Shown: positions 30,927 through 39,789 of the stretch, in pieces | How the letters are laid out: every line of letters starts with the position of its first letter | How positions within the stretch are numbered: position 1 is the first letter of the stretch | NCBI RefSeq assembly: GCF_000520995.1 | Contig: NZ_JACA01000065.1 | Coordinates: forward strand, 1-40,416 | Length of the DNA: 40,416 nt | Reading direction: 5' to 3' | Origin: Aquimarina macrocephali JAMB N27 | GTDB taxonomy: Bacteria; Bacteroidota; Bacteroidia; Flavobacteriales; Flavobacteriaceae | Program-made: the position numbers and the translations under genes | The notes under the pieces: model-generated | What the model saw: only the letters and a program-made list of their open reading frames with translations | What the model was told of the DNA's origin: nothing | Databases searched by the model: none

Positions 30927-31298
30927 TTATGCGGTTTTCTTTTTGGATTCCATTTCTAGTTCTAATTCCAAATCAAGCAATGCCAATTCCCTTACTCGCT
31001 CTTTTTCCTTCATTTTCATTTCTTCAAAAGATTTTTGAGACATTGTCTCTTTTATTCCTTCTTCATGAACTTGTTTCATTTCCTTCTCTTGCTTATCTGG
31101 ATAGATCAACCAATACAATAATTGATCTGCTTCTTTCGCTACGGGATCATCTTTGGTAAACTCTTCTGTACTTTCCTTAATCAATTGAAAACTTTCTAAT
31201 GGATTTAGTGTACTACCTCGATAGCGTTCTATCATTTCCTGATTGGGAACTTGTAGGTTCTTTAATTCTTCGCGAGTAACATCTTTGACTTTATACAT
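30927..31298 (-). CDS. 123-residue charged helical protein
   Basis: The N-terminal half contains LKNLQVPNQEMIERYRGSTL and PLESFQLIKESTEEFTKDDP. The C-terminal half is a Glu/Met/Lys-rich helix (SFEEMKMKEKERVRELALLD) ending in a basic tail KKKTA. It starts 3 bases after the stop of the 112-residue gene. Probably a small soluble accessory protein of the operon; no family recognised. Confidence 0.5.
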   Translation of the reverse strand: MYKVKDVTREELKNLQVPNQEMIERYRGSTLNPLESFQLIKESTEEFTKDDPVAKEADQLLYWLIYPDKQEKEMKQVHEEGIKETMSQKSFEEMKMKEKERVRELALLDLELELEMESKKKTA

Positions 31299-31301
31299 AG
31301 C

Positions 31302-31640
31302 TTATTTTGATTTATGGTCTATTGCATATTCTTGGATATATAAGGGTTTTAGTCCTTTAAAAAATTCATTAGCTTCTTCTTGGTTCGCGTAATGAATCGA
31401 GCAGTATTGTGGTGTTCCGTCCGCATCGAAACACTCATACCGATAGCATTGAAACAAACGATCAACATTGCTTACATCGATAGTTAGCCATCTTAGAAAG
31501 AGGGTGTTTTTATGTTTCTTAGATTTCATAATTTTAAACTCACGACAATGTTCCTTACAGCTATCGTTAATCTCGATAGCTCTATTCATAATTTTTTCAA
31601 CGATCTTCTTTTCAAGTGTTTCTTCTATGTTGCTTCCCAT
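31302..31640 (-). CDS. 112-residue protein with conserved-looking Cys pairs
   Basis: A helical N-terminus (EETLEKKIVEKIMNRAIEIN) is followed by DSCKEHCREFKIM, then a mixed alpha/beta domain (FLRWLTIDVSNVDRLFQCYR, GTPQYCSIHYANQEEANEFF, YIQEYAID). Four to five cysteines may bind metal or form disulfides. It begins 1 base after the VWA-like gene. No family recognised. Confidence 0.5.
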   Translation of the reverse strand: MGSNIEETLEKKIVEKIMNRAIEINDSCKEHCREFKIMKSKKHKNTLFLRWLTIDVSNVDRLFQCYRYECFDADGTPQYCSIHYANQEEANEFFKGLKPLYIQEYAIDHKSK

Positions 31641-31641
31641 C

Positions 31642-32667
31642 CTATGCGTATTCGTTTAAGGTTACTTTATATGATTTGATGATGCTTATGATTTCCTTTA
31701 CCGATTCTTCTATGGAGTAGCTCTGACCAAAAGACATTCCTCTGCTATTTGTAATAGTGTTTACAATACACTGGTCCATACCTTCGAAATGCGTCCCTAA
31801 ACCTACAGGTAAGTCAAAACCGAAATAATCTCCTAATGACACTAATGCCTTAAACCCCCTGTATCTAAAGTATTTGGGGTCACTTGTCAGTAAAAGCAAT
31901 TGATTTTTGTCCAGATGATCTTCGAAGTGTTTTAATCGTATGATTCCTGCTATGATGTGCTTGTTAAATGAAGTTGCTATAACTACATTAATGGCAACTG
32001 GTATTCCTCTGGCTTCCATATAATCTACTAACTCACCGCAGGCAACACCAACATACATAAGGGCATCTCCTTCAATTTTTGCGTTTCCTCCTCCCATTAG
32101 GTATAGCTCTAATGCTGGATAGGTTCCTTTTTTTTGTTCAAAATGAGCAAATACTTTCTTAACAGAACTCCCGACATTTCCAACGTGTAAGGCAATCTTT
32201 AGTTTTTCTATACTTTGTTTTAAAGGACTCTCTTTGCTTTCTATAATTGGTATTCTTCGATATAACCCTAAAGCTGCCCTATCAAAAGAAAATACTCCAA
32301 TCCCTTTATCATTGAAAGCAAGTTTTGGCTTAGCTATCGTTTGTGAATCCGCCATCCGTAAGAAAGAATGTAGCTTTGATTTGATCTTAGGTCGGATTTT
32401 TTCCAGTATATGCATCCCCATAAATGTTTTATGGTTGTTTAATTCTTCTACATTCTTAGGAAGAGGGAAACCATAGGTATTAGAATTTGCTTTAATCTGC
32501 AAAGACACCCAATCATTAATACCTCTAAAAGCCCGTGCATTACGCTGATTTAGTTTTGGTATTTGCTGATCTACAAAAGCATGAAAAGACATTACGCTCT
32601 CATAAAAAGCATAGTTTATCGTATATCCTTCCTCACTACTTTTAGTATGTATCCTTGGAGTTGTCAT
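31642..32667 (-). CDS. VWA-like partner of the MoxR ATPase
   Basis: The ATG at 32667 is preferred; the frame opens at a GTG at 32676, 5 bases before the ATPase stop is reached. In this 341-residue protein the N-terminal part is helical (YESVMSFHAFVDQQIPKLNQ). The C-terminal half alternates strands and helices (IEGDALMYVGVACGELVDYM, ARGIPVAINVVIATSF, LLLLTSDPKYFRYRGFKALV) like the Rossmann-type VWA-like domain of CobT-like and DUF7192-like proteins, without a clear DxSxS metal site. MoxR-family ATPases act with such partners; in phages this pair is common but its task is unclear. The adjacency supports the assignment. Confidence 0.6.
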   Translation of the reverse strand: MTTPRIHTKSSEEGYTINYAFYESVMSFHAFVDQQIPKLNQRNARAFRGINDWVSLQIKANSNTYGFPLPKNVEELNNHKTFMGMHILEKIRPKIKSKLHSFLRMADSQTIAKPKLAFNDKGIGVFSFDRAALGLYRRIPIIESKESPLKQSIEKLKIALHVGNVGSSVKKVFAHFEQKKGTYPALELYLMGGGNAKIEGDALMYVGVACGELVDYMEARGIPVAINVVIATSFNKHIIAGIIRLKHFEDHLDKNQLLLLTSDPKYFRYRGFKALVSLGDYFGFDLPVGLGTHFEGMDQCIVNTITNSRGMSFGQSYSIEESVKEIISIIKSYKVTLNEYA

Positions 32668-32672
32668 CTCAA

Positions 32673-33626
32673 TCACTTTCTACGATTATATTCTGCCACA
32701 AATTCATCTTTCATTACCGACCCTTTATACTTATTTATAAAATCTTCGTATCCAACGTCATCTTTTATGCGAGCTGCTTTTTCAGTACTCATCGCCCAGA
32801 AGAAACTTTCTAAACAATCTTTTAAGGTTTTCCCATTGAGAATAGTGTGGTGAATCGTACCATTAGCATCTTTGATGCCCATCTCACGCATCATCTCCAG
32901 TTCATAAATGCGTTGCATATTAATCATCGTTCTTAGCGTCATGATATCTTCGGTATCCATCTCCATATTTCCTTCTCCTTCGTATGCCAGTATGGAGTTT
33001 CGTATCTTAATGCAAATCGATACTACGGCTGGATAAACCACTTGTCGTTCCAATGCTTCATTAAAGCCGATCTCATAAATACTGCCACTAAATCGGTCTA
33101 ATAAGGAAGCATCTTGTTTATTATTTCCGACATAGGAATGACTAATCGCTTTACCTAATGTATTCCCTGAAGCTATACAACCGAAATCCGGATGTTTTCT
33201 AATGGGTCTTTTCTGGCCATTCAGAATAACGGCATCGGTATCTGCTGTTTTTGCCAAGGCATAGTTCAGTAATCCTGCCGTATTCGGATCTAATTTTGGT
33301 AATTCATCCAGCAATAAAATCTTGCCTTCACTCCAAGCTTTAGATAATGCACCTTCCTGATACCCGTCTAAGGTTTGTCCACCTATGATATCAATGGGTG
33401 AAGTCCATTGATTACAATTAATGATCGTGTATGGCAGTTCTTTTTGATCATTTCGCCTTCTCCCAAAATAGGAGTAACTTACCTGTTCCTGTAATCTTGA
33501 TTTGCCTGTTCCTTTCATCCCTACTAAAAACACATTGTTACCAACACTTAAATCGTCAAGGATTTTCATAAAGTTTGGAAGCTGTTGTATTTCAGGTATG
33601 TCTAAGGTGAATATTCTTTTTTTCAT
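32673..33626 (-). CDS. MoxR/CobS-like AAA+ ATPase
   Basis: 317 residues. Walker A GMKGTGKS (36-43) after LSVGNNVFLV; the MoxR-type NCNQWTSPIDIIGGQTLDGY segment; Walker B KILLLDELPKLDPNTAGLLN; sensor IASGNTLGK; and an arginine-bearing ASLLDRFSG. These give the order expected in MoxR/CobS AAA+ ATPases. They remodel proteins or insert metals with a VWA partner, which is the next gene downstream, 5 bases away. Position just after the helicase gene indicates a DNA-maintenance or particle-assembly function in this element. Confidence 0.8.
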   Translation of the reverse strand: MKKRIFTLDIPEIQQLPNFMKILDDLSVGNNVFLVGMKGTGKSRLQEQVSYSYFGRRRNDQKELPYTIINCNQWTSPIDIIGGQTLDGYQEGALSKAWSEGKILLLDELPKLDPNTAGLLNYALAKTADTDAVILNGQKRPIRKHPDFGCIASGNTLGKAISHSYVGNNKQDASLLDRFSGSIYEIGFNEALERQVVYPAVVSICIKIRNSILAYEGEGNMEMDTEDIMTLRTMINMQRIYELEMMREMGIKDANGTIHHTILNGKTLKDCLESFFWAMSTEKAARIKDDVGYEDFINKYKGSVMKDEFVAEYNRRK

Positions 33627-33662
33627 GTGCTTTCTATTAATTGTGTCCGGTTGTTCCTATGT

Positions 33663-36600
33663 TTATGAAGCCAATAGTTTATGGTATAATCGAAGTTTGT
33701 CTAATACTTCATCCAATGGAGTGATTTCGGAAATCATATCTTCATAACACGCTAATCCTAATTGCTGTGGGCTATAGCGTCCAAATACGAATTCAGGATT
33801 GCCGTCTTCGTGGGGATTGTTAGTGATAAAATAGCCTAATACATCCTGTGCTTCGTGAATAGAAACCTTCTTTGTCTGATCTATGATTTCTTCAAATTCT
33901 TTATAGATAGGAGTATCTTGAGTCGTGTTTTTCCATTCTATATAGGGAACAACCACATTTTTGAATATAGGAATCAGCGTAAAAGAGTATTTTTCTTTGT
34001 CGGTTAGCTTACGTTCATATAGGACCACTCCAAATGGATAGTTTCCTTTCGGTTCTTCATACTCTAAAAAACCAGATTTCGGATTACTACCCTCTCCAAA
34101 GGGTCTACCTAGTTCGTATTTCCATTTCCCAGTAGTTCCAGTAGTTCTGGCATCCCAATCTGTTCGATTTTCAATTTCCCAATCTTCCAATTCTTTGGCT
34201 TCTCCTTCTATCTTAATGCCATGAGTATCGAGTTCTGCAAGGAAAGCTTCTAATTTTGTAAGGGATAGCACCCCTGTCATATCTCCTGCGTTTTGAACAA
34301 AATCTGGTAGCTCATCCTCACTCTGCCCTTCTGCTCGTCTGATTAATTGGCGTAACTTCGGATCAATCCCTAACTTATAATGTTCTCGTTTACTCATATA
34401 CACCTGAACATAGTTTTCTCCGATACGTTTAAATTTAATCCCTTGTGCGTGGTCTAAAAAGGTGTTATCCAATGGTAACATCTCTATAGCTTTAAGAGCT
34501 GATGATATAGGAAGTAATGCCATATGATTCCCATCCTTGCCAAAGTCAAAAGACATCAGTATGCCATTTTTAATGGTTCCCGATTTTGTATTGTATTTGA
34601 TCAATCTATTCTTCGACCCTATTTCGTTGGAAGCTGCTACAATATTCTCTGTCAGAATCTGTCGTTTCTCCCGTTTAGATGATGCCTTTTTGATGAGTTC
34701 ATTCCAGTGCCCAGGCACATTTGTTCTTTCCTCTTCTGTAATCTCTTTACTTTCCTGATAAATCCTATTGATAAAATCCTGTTGTTCTGAAACCAACGAG
34801 TAGGTTAGTATTTTACGCTGATCTGCAACTGCAAATCGCATTCGAATATTACTTAGTTTATAAGGATTACCTGTTGATGTTCCTATGGCAATTCCTAAGA
34901 AGATTCCCCAGGAAGGTTCTGTAATAGAACCTACTTTGGGGACTTTTACTACATCACCCATTTCAAAAGCACTCATCGCCCGAAGAATAACGGTTTTGAT
35001 ACGCTCTAATCTAGCGACAAGAGAATTCAACTCATTAGTTTCTTCTTCTATAATCTCTGTTAGTTTTGTCCTCTTACTGGCAATCTTATCATTTTCCTTT
35101 TCATCCTTTCCTGAACCGGAATCCGGCAGATTTGATAATTCCGTACGGGTTTTTTCAATGGAGGTGAGTTTTTTAGCTTTCCGCTTCTCAATTAATTCTG
35201 GATAGTCTTTTTCAATGGCATCTATCAACTCCTGTTTACCATCTTTTGGGGTTTTTCCTTCTAATACTTCTTTAATACGTTTGTCTATTTCAGTCTTAGT
35301 AAGTGGTCTATTAAGGTTGTTGACGATAGATTGTTCCCGCACTGTATCTTTTCCAAAAGGAGTATTTCCTCCATTGCCCTTTTGATATAAAAATCGTTTC
35401 TTGACATCTGCATCTAATTGCAGGAACTCCGTTTCTAAATCATACGTTCCTTCTTGCTTTTCAAGTATAATTTGTTGGGTGTACATTCCTAATAATTCAC
35501 TGTACAACTTTTCCTGGTCTTTCACTAAAAGTAAACCTGCACGACCCGTCAATTGACGAATTGCACCTTCTTTAGTCTCATTACGTTCATAGTAACTATT
35601 TCCTGTTTTACTATCCACCTTTCTATGGTACGTTGGATATCCCAATTGTGGTAGTAATTCCTGATGTTCATCCACCCATTGCCACGCCACTTTATCCCCA
35701 TATTTATTCAGAAAATCTTCACTCTTTAAGGTATCATCATTGGTGTTTTGAGATCCTGTAGTATTGGCATCCAATGATTTTAATTTCGCTTTCATCATCG
35801 TCATCAAGCGAACCTCCATAGGAATGTCACTGGTTAAAAATGAATATCCGGGCAAGTTTACTTGTGAAGTCCTGTTTACCCTTCCTAAAATTTGAACCAT
35901 CGTATTCACATCCAGCTCAAACTGTGGAATGATCATATGTCGTTGTCGCTGATCTCTGAAATCTTTTGAGGAATGTGCAGAAAAACCTGTACTACCACTT
36001 TGATTGATGAGTAGCACGTCATAATCTCCACTATTGAACAATCGGAATGATTTTTCAGCATCGCTACGGAAAGAGGATACGATAGCATCATCTCCTTCGA
36101 AATATACCTTTTGGTTTCTTCCGGTCACTTCCGCTACTTTGAAATACTCCCCGTCATGTCCTCCAATGGATTTTGGCTTTTTGGTATGGGTAAGGATATC
36201 AATAAGCTGGTCAATTGGTGATACCATAAGCCCTGATGATTCAGAAAGCATGGCTCTCTTTATATCATGATATTCCGCTATCGCATGGTCTGATAATTCG
36301 GCTAATTGTAGTTTCTGTCTGCTTTTAGTACCATCAATATTGGTGTAGTTATAGTTAAAAACACCATCCAGACTTTTTACCATCGTCCTAACAAAATCCA
36401 ACTCTTCTAAGGGTATCACATCACCACTGGAAACATTAAGGTCTTTTAAAAAGGTTCCCATAGTAGACTTGAAAGCAATGACCACCTTTTTATCTTGTTT
36501 TAATATATCAAGGGTAATTCGTGCTGCATCTTGTACTTTTAATGCGAATAACATCTGATCTACAATATTGAAAACCCTGGAGAAAAAGGGTGCTGATTTA

Positions 36601-37850
36601 ACACCAAGGGCTCTTGGTTTCTTTTTTACTAATTCTCCCATAGCCTTTGCTTGGCTGTGAATTAGATTTAATTCAGGAGTAATATAGGTAGCTTCATAGT
36701 CTACTACACGGTTCATCAACTTTATGATGCGGTTGACACTTTTACGGTGTTTACTACGCTGCGGTTCTTCATCTAATACGATATAGTCGATGTTAATACC
36801 TTCATTGGAGCGTTGACGCCTGATGAGTTGCCCACTTTCGGCCAGATTAGAGGCTACAATTTCTTGTAACGCCAATCCACCACTCACCATAGAACTCACA
36901 AAATTTGGGTCACTTAAACCCGTTTCCATAATGGCAGTTTTCTTGGCGTAAAAAGGCATGACTTCAGGGTACTTCGCAAACGTGGCACTTAAAAAACAAC
37001 AGGCTACAGTATTCGGTAAAACACTACGCATCCATCTCCCAATAATAGAATCAAATCCTCCTGCCATATGGGATTCATCAAGAATGAATACAACTTTCTT
37101 ATACTTCTTACTCCCTTCTACGCCATTGATACATAATTGCTCAATCCAATCTCTTTTGTACGGGTGTGCTGATTGTACCTGTGAATAGGTACAAAAGACC
37201 ATATCATAGCCCACAGGTAAATAGTCTATGCTTTTTTTAATAGTTAAGGTTGGGGTTTCTTCTGGATTAGGCATTGACATTGCATTTCTTTTAAGCCAGG
37301 CAATAGCTTCCGGGCTTTCAATGTCATAGGTGTCTTCCTTGGTTAGTAAAGCTGACTGGGTATCGGCAGATAATGGAGAAAACACAACACTACCATCGGC
37401 ATCTTTGATTTTTCCCTTAGTATCTGTATTGACAATAAAGGGATGAATGTCTGAAAATCCAATGGCCTTTAAATCCCGATACATATCAGAAAAAAGTTCA
37501 GGTTTCTTAGTAAAGAAAACAGGTAAGTATCCGTTTTTTACAGCGTGACGTAATACGGCTGCTGCCTGTCTCCCTTTCCCTATTCCTGTCTGATCTGCTA
37601 CTATAATTCCCTGTCCACGTTCAAATTGTTTTAAATATAATGCCAGGGCATCCACTTGCTCTGCAGCAAGTGCTTTCCACAAGGTCGCTGTAGATACATA
37701 TTTAAGTCCATTTCGAACATAATGATCTATATTTCCTTTTTCCTTTACAATGCTGTTCAACGCCTTTTGTACCTCGAATGCCATATTACGAGGGATAAGG
37801 GTATTCATTTTAAAGGGTGCATTGGATTTTGGGATATACAGCTTGCCCAT
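33663..37850 (-). CDS. Strawberry-notch-type (Sbno) superfamily 2 helicase
   Basis: I place the start at 37850 (MGKLYIPKSNAPFKMNTLIP), because the Y-P-S...T-IP beginning is the conserved opening of Sbno helicases; the frame opens 45 codons earlier with implausible residues. 1395 residues: AAD_Sbno-like domain with Walker A ADQTGIGKGRQ (85-95), DESH (258-261) and LSATFAKYP; a helicase-C part with INQSGSTGFSAHS and QILGRVNRTSQV; and a long C-terminal region. Relatives on plasmids and phages (DarB-like) often add a DNA methyltransferase domain and counter restriction; I see none here. It may act in replication or protect the element. It overlaps the 85-residue upstream gene by 46 bases. Confidence 0.85.
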   Translation of the reverse strand: MGKLYIPKSNAPFKMNTLIPRNMAFEVQKALNSIVKEKGNIDHYVRNGLKYVSTATLWKALAAEQVDALALYLKQFERGQGIIVADQTGIGKGRQAAAVLRHAVKNGYLPVFFTKKPELFSDMYRDLKAIGFSDIHPFIVNTDTKGKIKDADGSVVFSPLSADTQSALLTKEDTYDIESPEAIAWLKRNAMSMPNPEETPTLTIKKSIDYLPVGYDMVFCTYSQVQSAHPYKRDWIEQLCINGVEGSKKYKKVVFILDESHMAGGFDSIIGRWMRSVLPNTVACCFLSATFAKYPEVMPFYAKKTAIMETGLSDPNFVSSMVSGGLALQEIVASNLAESGQLIRRQRSNEGINIDYIVLDEEPQRSKHRKSVNRIIKLMNRVVDYEATYITPELNLIHSQAKAMGELVKKKPRALGVKSAPFFSRVFNIVDQMLFALKVQDAARITLDILKQDKKVVIAFKSTMGTFLKDLNVSSGDVIPLEELDFVRTMVKSLDGVFNYNYTNIDGTKSRQKLQLAELSDHAIAEYHDIKRAMLSESSGLMVSPIDQLIDILTHTKKPKSIGGHDGEYFKVAEVTGRNQKVYFEGDDAIVSSFRSDAEKSFRLFNSGDYDVLLINQSGSTGFSAHSSKDFRDQRQRHMIIPQFELDVNTMVQILGRVNRTSQVNLPGYSFLTSDIPMEVRLMTMMKAKLKSLDANTTGSQNTNDDTLKSEDFLNKYGDKVAWQWVDEHQELLPQLGYPTYHRKVDSKTGNSYYERNETKEGAIRQLTGRAGLLLVKDQEKLYSELLGMYTQQIILEKQEGTYDLETEFLQLDADVKKRFLYQKGNGGNTPFGKDTVREQSIVNNLNRPLTKTEIDKRIKEVLEGKTPKDGKQELIDAIEKDYPELIEKRKAKKLTSIEKTRTELSNLPDSGSGKDEKENDKIASKRTKLTEIIEEETNELNSLVARLERIKTVILRAMSAFEMGDVVKVPKVGSITEPSWGIFLGIAIGTSTGNPYKLSNIRMRFAVADQRKILTYSLVSEQQDFINRIYQESKEITEEERTNVPGHWNELIKKASSKREKRQILTENIVAASNEIGSKNRLIKYNTKSGTIKNGILMSFDFGKDGNHMALLPISSALKAIEMLPLDNTFLDHAQGIKFKRIGENYVQVYMSKREHYKLGIDPKLRQLIRRAEGQSEDELPDFVQNAGDMTGVLSLTKLEAFLAELDTHGIKIEGEAKELEDWEIENRTDWDARTTGTTGKWKYELGRPFGEGSNPKSGFLEYEEPKGNYPFGVVLYERKLTDKEKYSFTLIPIFKNVVVPYIEWKNTTQDTPIYKEFEEIIDQTKKVSIHEAQDVLGYFITNNPHEDGNPEFVFGRYSPQQLGLACYEDMISEITPLDEVLDKLRLYHKLLAS

Positions 37851-38062
37851 ATTTTCAAGCCTGAGCCTTGGTAAGAAACATGAATTGAATCTCTGCAACC
37901 GCTTCCACCTGCAATCCCTAAAATCTGTTTTATAAACTGTTCTAGTTCTGTATCGCTCAATCCTTTTTGTGCATAGTTTTCCCATTCCTCTTGGCGTTTA
38001 GATGATCCTTCCAATACTCTTTTCAAAACGGTAATTTTATCATTTTCAGTTAATATCCGCAT
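37805..38062 (-). CDS. 85-residue protein upstream of the Sbno helicase
   Basis: The start at 38062 (MRILTENDKITVLKRVLEGS) gives a compact helical N-terminus followed by LSDTELEQFIKQILGIAGGS and a Gly/Ser/Cys-rich end. Its last 46 bases overlap the helicase start in another frame, so translation is probably coupled. No family recognised. A frameshifted N-terminal extension of the helicase is a weaker possibility, because the end of this frame runs past the conserved helicase start. Confidence 0.55.
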   Translation of the reverse strand: MRILTENDKITVLKRVLEGSSKRQEEWENYAQKGLSDTELEQFIKQILGIAGGSGCRDSIHVSYQGSGLKIWASCISQNPMHPLK

Positions 38063-38104
38063 TATGCTTTCCTTTATAGATCGATGCAAAATCGCACCGT
38101 GGAA

Positions 38105-38121
38105 CAGCCCTTTTCGGGCTG
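38105..38121. repeat. Short inverted repeat after the DUF3768 gene
   Basis: Arms CAGCCC and GGGCTG with a 5-base loop lie 18 bases past the DUF3768 stop. Without a T-tract it is a weak terminator candidate. Confidence 0.3.
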
Positions 38122-38139
38122 CTCGTTGGTGAAATCTTG

Positions 38140-38682
38140 TTAATATTCGGATGCAAACATGATCGTTAAAACACGCTTAGTTTCTTTAGGATCAGCCGCA
38201 TCAGGTGAACCCATATCAAGGCTCATATTATAATAATCAATCTTCCAAAATATCTTTTCCCCTCCATGTTCAATTGCCCCAAAATCATGCTCTCCATGCG
38301 GATCATTATCTTCTGAAAACTCATCAAAATTGATTATTTTATGAATGATTGCCGCCTGATCTTCTTTTGAAAGTGCTGCAATGCCTTGCGTAATAACAAC
38401 AGTGCCTTTGACACCGTATCCATCTGCTATTATTGGGGAGGTTCTAAAAAGGTCATTTTGAAACTGAATAAGTTCTGTTTTGATACGGTATTCATCTTTA
38501 GTTGCACTCAAAGAATACTGAACTGCTAATTTTTGTACGCAGAGTTGAACGCTTTCCTTCACATCATGTGATTTTATAATCTGGCGTTGATCCACACTAT
38601 CTATAGAACTTTCATATTGTTCTAAAAGCATGTCTTTGACATTTTGAAAATACTCTTGAAATGGTTGCTCATATCTAGTCAT
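38140..38682 (-). CDS. DUF3768 family protein
   Basis: 180 residues. The C-terminal half has the DUF3768 signature FDEFSEDNDPHGEHDFGAIE followed by FWKIDYYN and SPDAADPKETKRVLTIMFA. DUF3768 is found mainly in Alphaproteobacteria, often on plasmids, and its function is unknown. The start is preceded by AAGGA about 10 bases upstream, a Shine-Dalgarno site that most genes in this window lack. With the following toxin-antitoxin pair it forms a small segment of foreign style inside a Bacteroidota element. Confidence 0.7.
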   Translation of the reverse strand: MTRYEQPFQEYFQNVKDMLLEQYESSIDSVDQRQIIKSHDVKESVQLCVQKLAVQYSLSATKDEYRIKTELIQFQNDLFRTSPIIADGYGVKGTVVITQGIAALSKEDQAAIIHKIINFDEFSEDNDPHGEHDFGAIEHGGEKIFWKIDYYNMSLDMGSPDAADPKETKRVLTIMFASEY

Positions 38683-39067
38683 TAGACTTTTCCTTTTTTA
38701 AGTTGTTGTTTAAGTCTCGGCTTGCCTGAACGTTTGCTTATTAGAGTAAGAAGCCTCTCCAAATGAACTTGCGCCCCAAAACATAATTTTTTTGGGGCGA
38801 CAAGAATTGTCGCTACAAAGCGGCTGTATCTGTCATTTTTGAGAACCGAAGCGAAAAGTTTTTTTACAGATTTTATCTTGAGATTTCATCGTTCAACCCT
38901 TGCCTAATGATACTCAAACGCACTTAAAAAGTTTTAGCTGAGAGCTTTGCTACTCGCTTTAGCGAGGGTTCTTGACAGATAGAGACAAGGATTCTGATAC
39001 AAAAAAAGCCATTCCATACTTGGGATGACTCACATGAACTTCATCGCCAGGGGCGATACATATTTAT
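38683..39067. repeat. Gene-free stretch with three inverted repeats
   Basis: No gene is seen in these 385 bases. The first repeat is CGCCCCAAAA/TTTTGGGGCG (38772-38781 and 38790-38799, loop 8). The second is GCGACAA/TTGTCGC (38797-38803 and 38807-38813); it shares three bases with the first, so the two hairpins exclude each other. The third is CTCGCT/AGCGAG (38953-38958 and 38961-38966). It is locally more G+C-rich than its surroundings and belongs with the DUF3768/toxin-antitoxin islet. Confidence 0.55.
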
Positions 39068-39331
39068 TCAATCATAAACATCTTTGCGATGTTTAATTGT
39101 ATTAATAATGACGATATTTTCATCATGATCGATGGTATAAATTATTCTGTAATCACTAACCCGTAAACGTCTTTGCCCAGATAAGCCATATCGTAACGGT
39201 TTACCATAGGATACAGGGTCTAATGTTAAACGTGTTTCAATCGCTTTTTTAATAAGAGCTTTTGCAGATTTAGGAAGCTTGGGAATATCTTTTGAAATAA
39301 CAGAGCTAAGATACTCAATGCGAAAAGTCAT
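39068..39331 (-). CDS. RelE/ParE-family toxin
   Basis: The 87-residue protein matches the RelE/ParE fold: a helical start (EYLSSVISKDIPKLPKSAKA), GKPLRYGLSGQRRLRVSDYR with the Arg pair typical of the family, IIYTIDHDENIVIINTIKHR, ending RKDVYD. RelE-type toxins cleave mRNA in the ribosome; ParE-type hit gyrase. The R-Y-L-G..RLRVSDYRIIY pattern favours RelE. It begins 3 bases after the antitoxin stop. Confidence 0.85.
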   Translation of the reverse strand: MTFRIEYLSSVISKDIPKLPKSAKALIKKAIETRLTLDPVSYGKPLRYGLSGQRRLRVSDYRIIYTIDHDENIVIINTIKHRKDVYD

Positions 39332-39334
39332 GCG

Positions 39335-39559
39335 TCATTCCCAAGCATCATTGTGATTATGGCGCTGACCATCATCTTCGGCAATGCGCTGATTACTAAT
39401 CTTAGAAAACTGCTTGTCTTCCCTAAGTTCTAAAGCTTCACGTATTAAATCAGCCGCCGTTGCAGACATTGAACGATCTTGATTATCAGCAAGCATAGAA
39501 AGCAAACCATTTGTTTCTTGGTCAAGTGTTACTTGAATTCTAGGTTTATTTGTTGGCAT
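39335..39559 (-). CDS. Ribbon-helix-helix antitoxin partner of the RelE-like toxin
   Basis: The start at 39559 (MPTNKPRIQVTLDQET) is set by an AAGGAG Shine-Dalgarno site 8 bases upstream. 74 residues: an RHH DNA-binding strand RIQVTLDQET, helices (ATAADLIREALELREDKQFS) and a C-terminal toxin-binding tail (QRIAEDDGQRHNHNDAWE). Such antitoxins repress their own promoter. The wording of the tail is close to that of RelB-like antitoxins of intracellular Proteobacteria rather than Bacteroidota, in line with the sigma70-like promoter. Confidence 0.8.
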   Translation of the reverse strand: MPTNKPRIQVTLDQETNGLLSMLADNQDRSMSATAADLIREALELREDKQFSKISNQRIAEDDGQRHNHNDAWE

Positions 39560-39583
39560 AAAGCATCTCCTTTCACTATAGAA

Positions 39584-39612
39584 AGTGTACCACCCATAAC
39601 ACACTATTGCAA
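39584..39612 (-). promoter_or_regulatory. Sigma70-like promoter of the toxin-antitoxin pair
   Basis: On the - strand, TTGCAA (39607-39612) and TACACT (39584-39589) are separated by exactly 17 bases, about 25 bases before the antitoxin start. This proteobacterial spacing differs from the Bacteroidota -33/-7 arrangement. Confidence 0.5.
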
Positions 39613-39741
39613 ATCAAATAAGAAATGCAGCTCTTAACGAAATGAACCAAGCAAAGATTTAAGATAAGGCAAACTCGCTTTGACTTAGTGTAATTTTGTG
39701 AAGGGTGAATGAGGTAAGATTTGAGTATTTAACTACAAACA

Positions 39742-39771
39742 TAAAAAATCCCCTCACAATTAAGTGAGAGG
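39742..39771 (-). terminator. Terminator of the 132-residue gene
   Basis: On the - strand, CCTCTCAC and GTGAGGGG (8 positions, one mismatch) enclose TTAATT and are followed by ATTTTTTAT, 18 bases after the stop codon. This is a standard Rho-independent signal. Confidence 0.8.
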
Positions 39772-39789
39772 ATTATTGAGAAAAAATTT

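Noticed and set aside
27018..38062. Conjugative element (ICE) interpretation
   Set aside because: No relaxase, VirB4, VirD4 or Bacteroidota tra genes are present in the window; the hydrolase/spanin set also argues for a virus. An ICE reaching beyond the right edge cannot be fully excluded.
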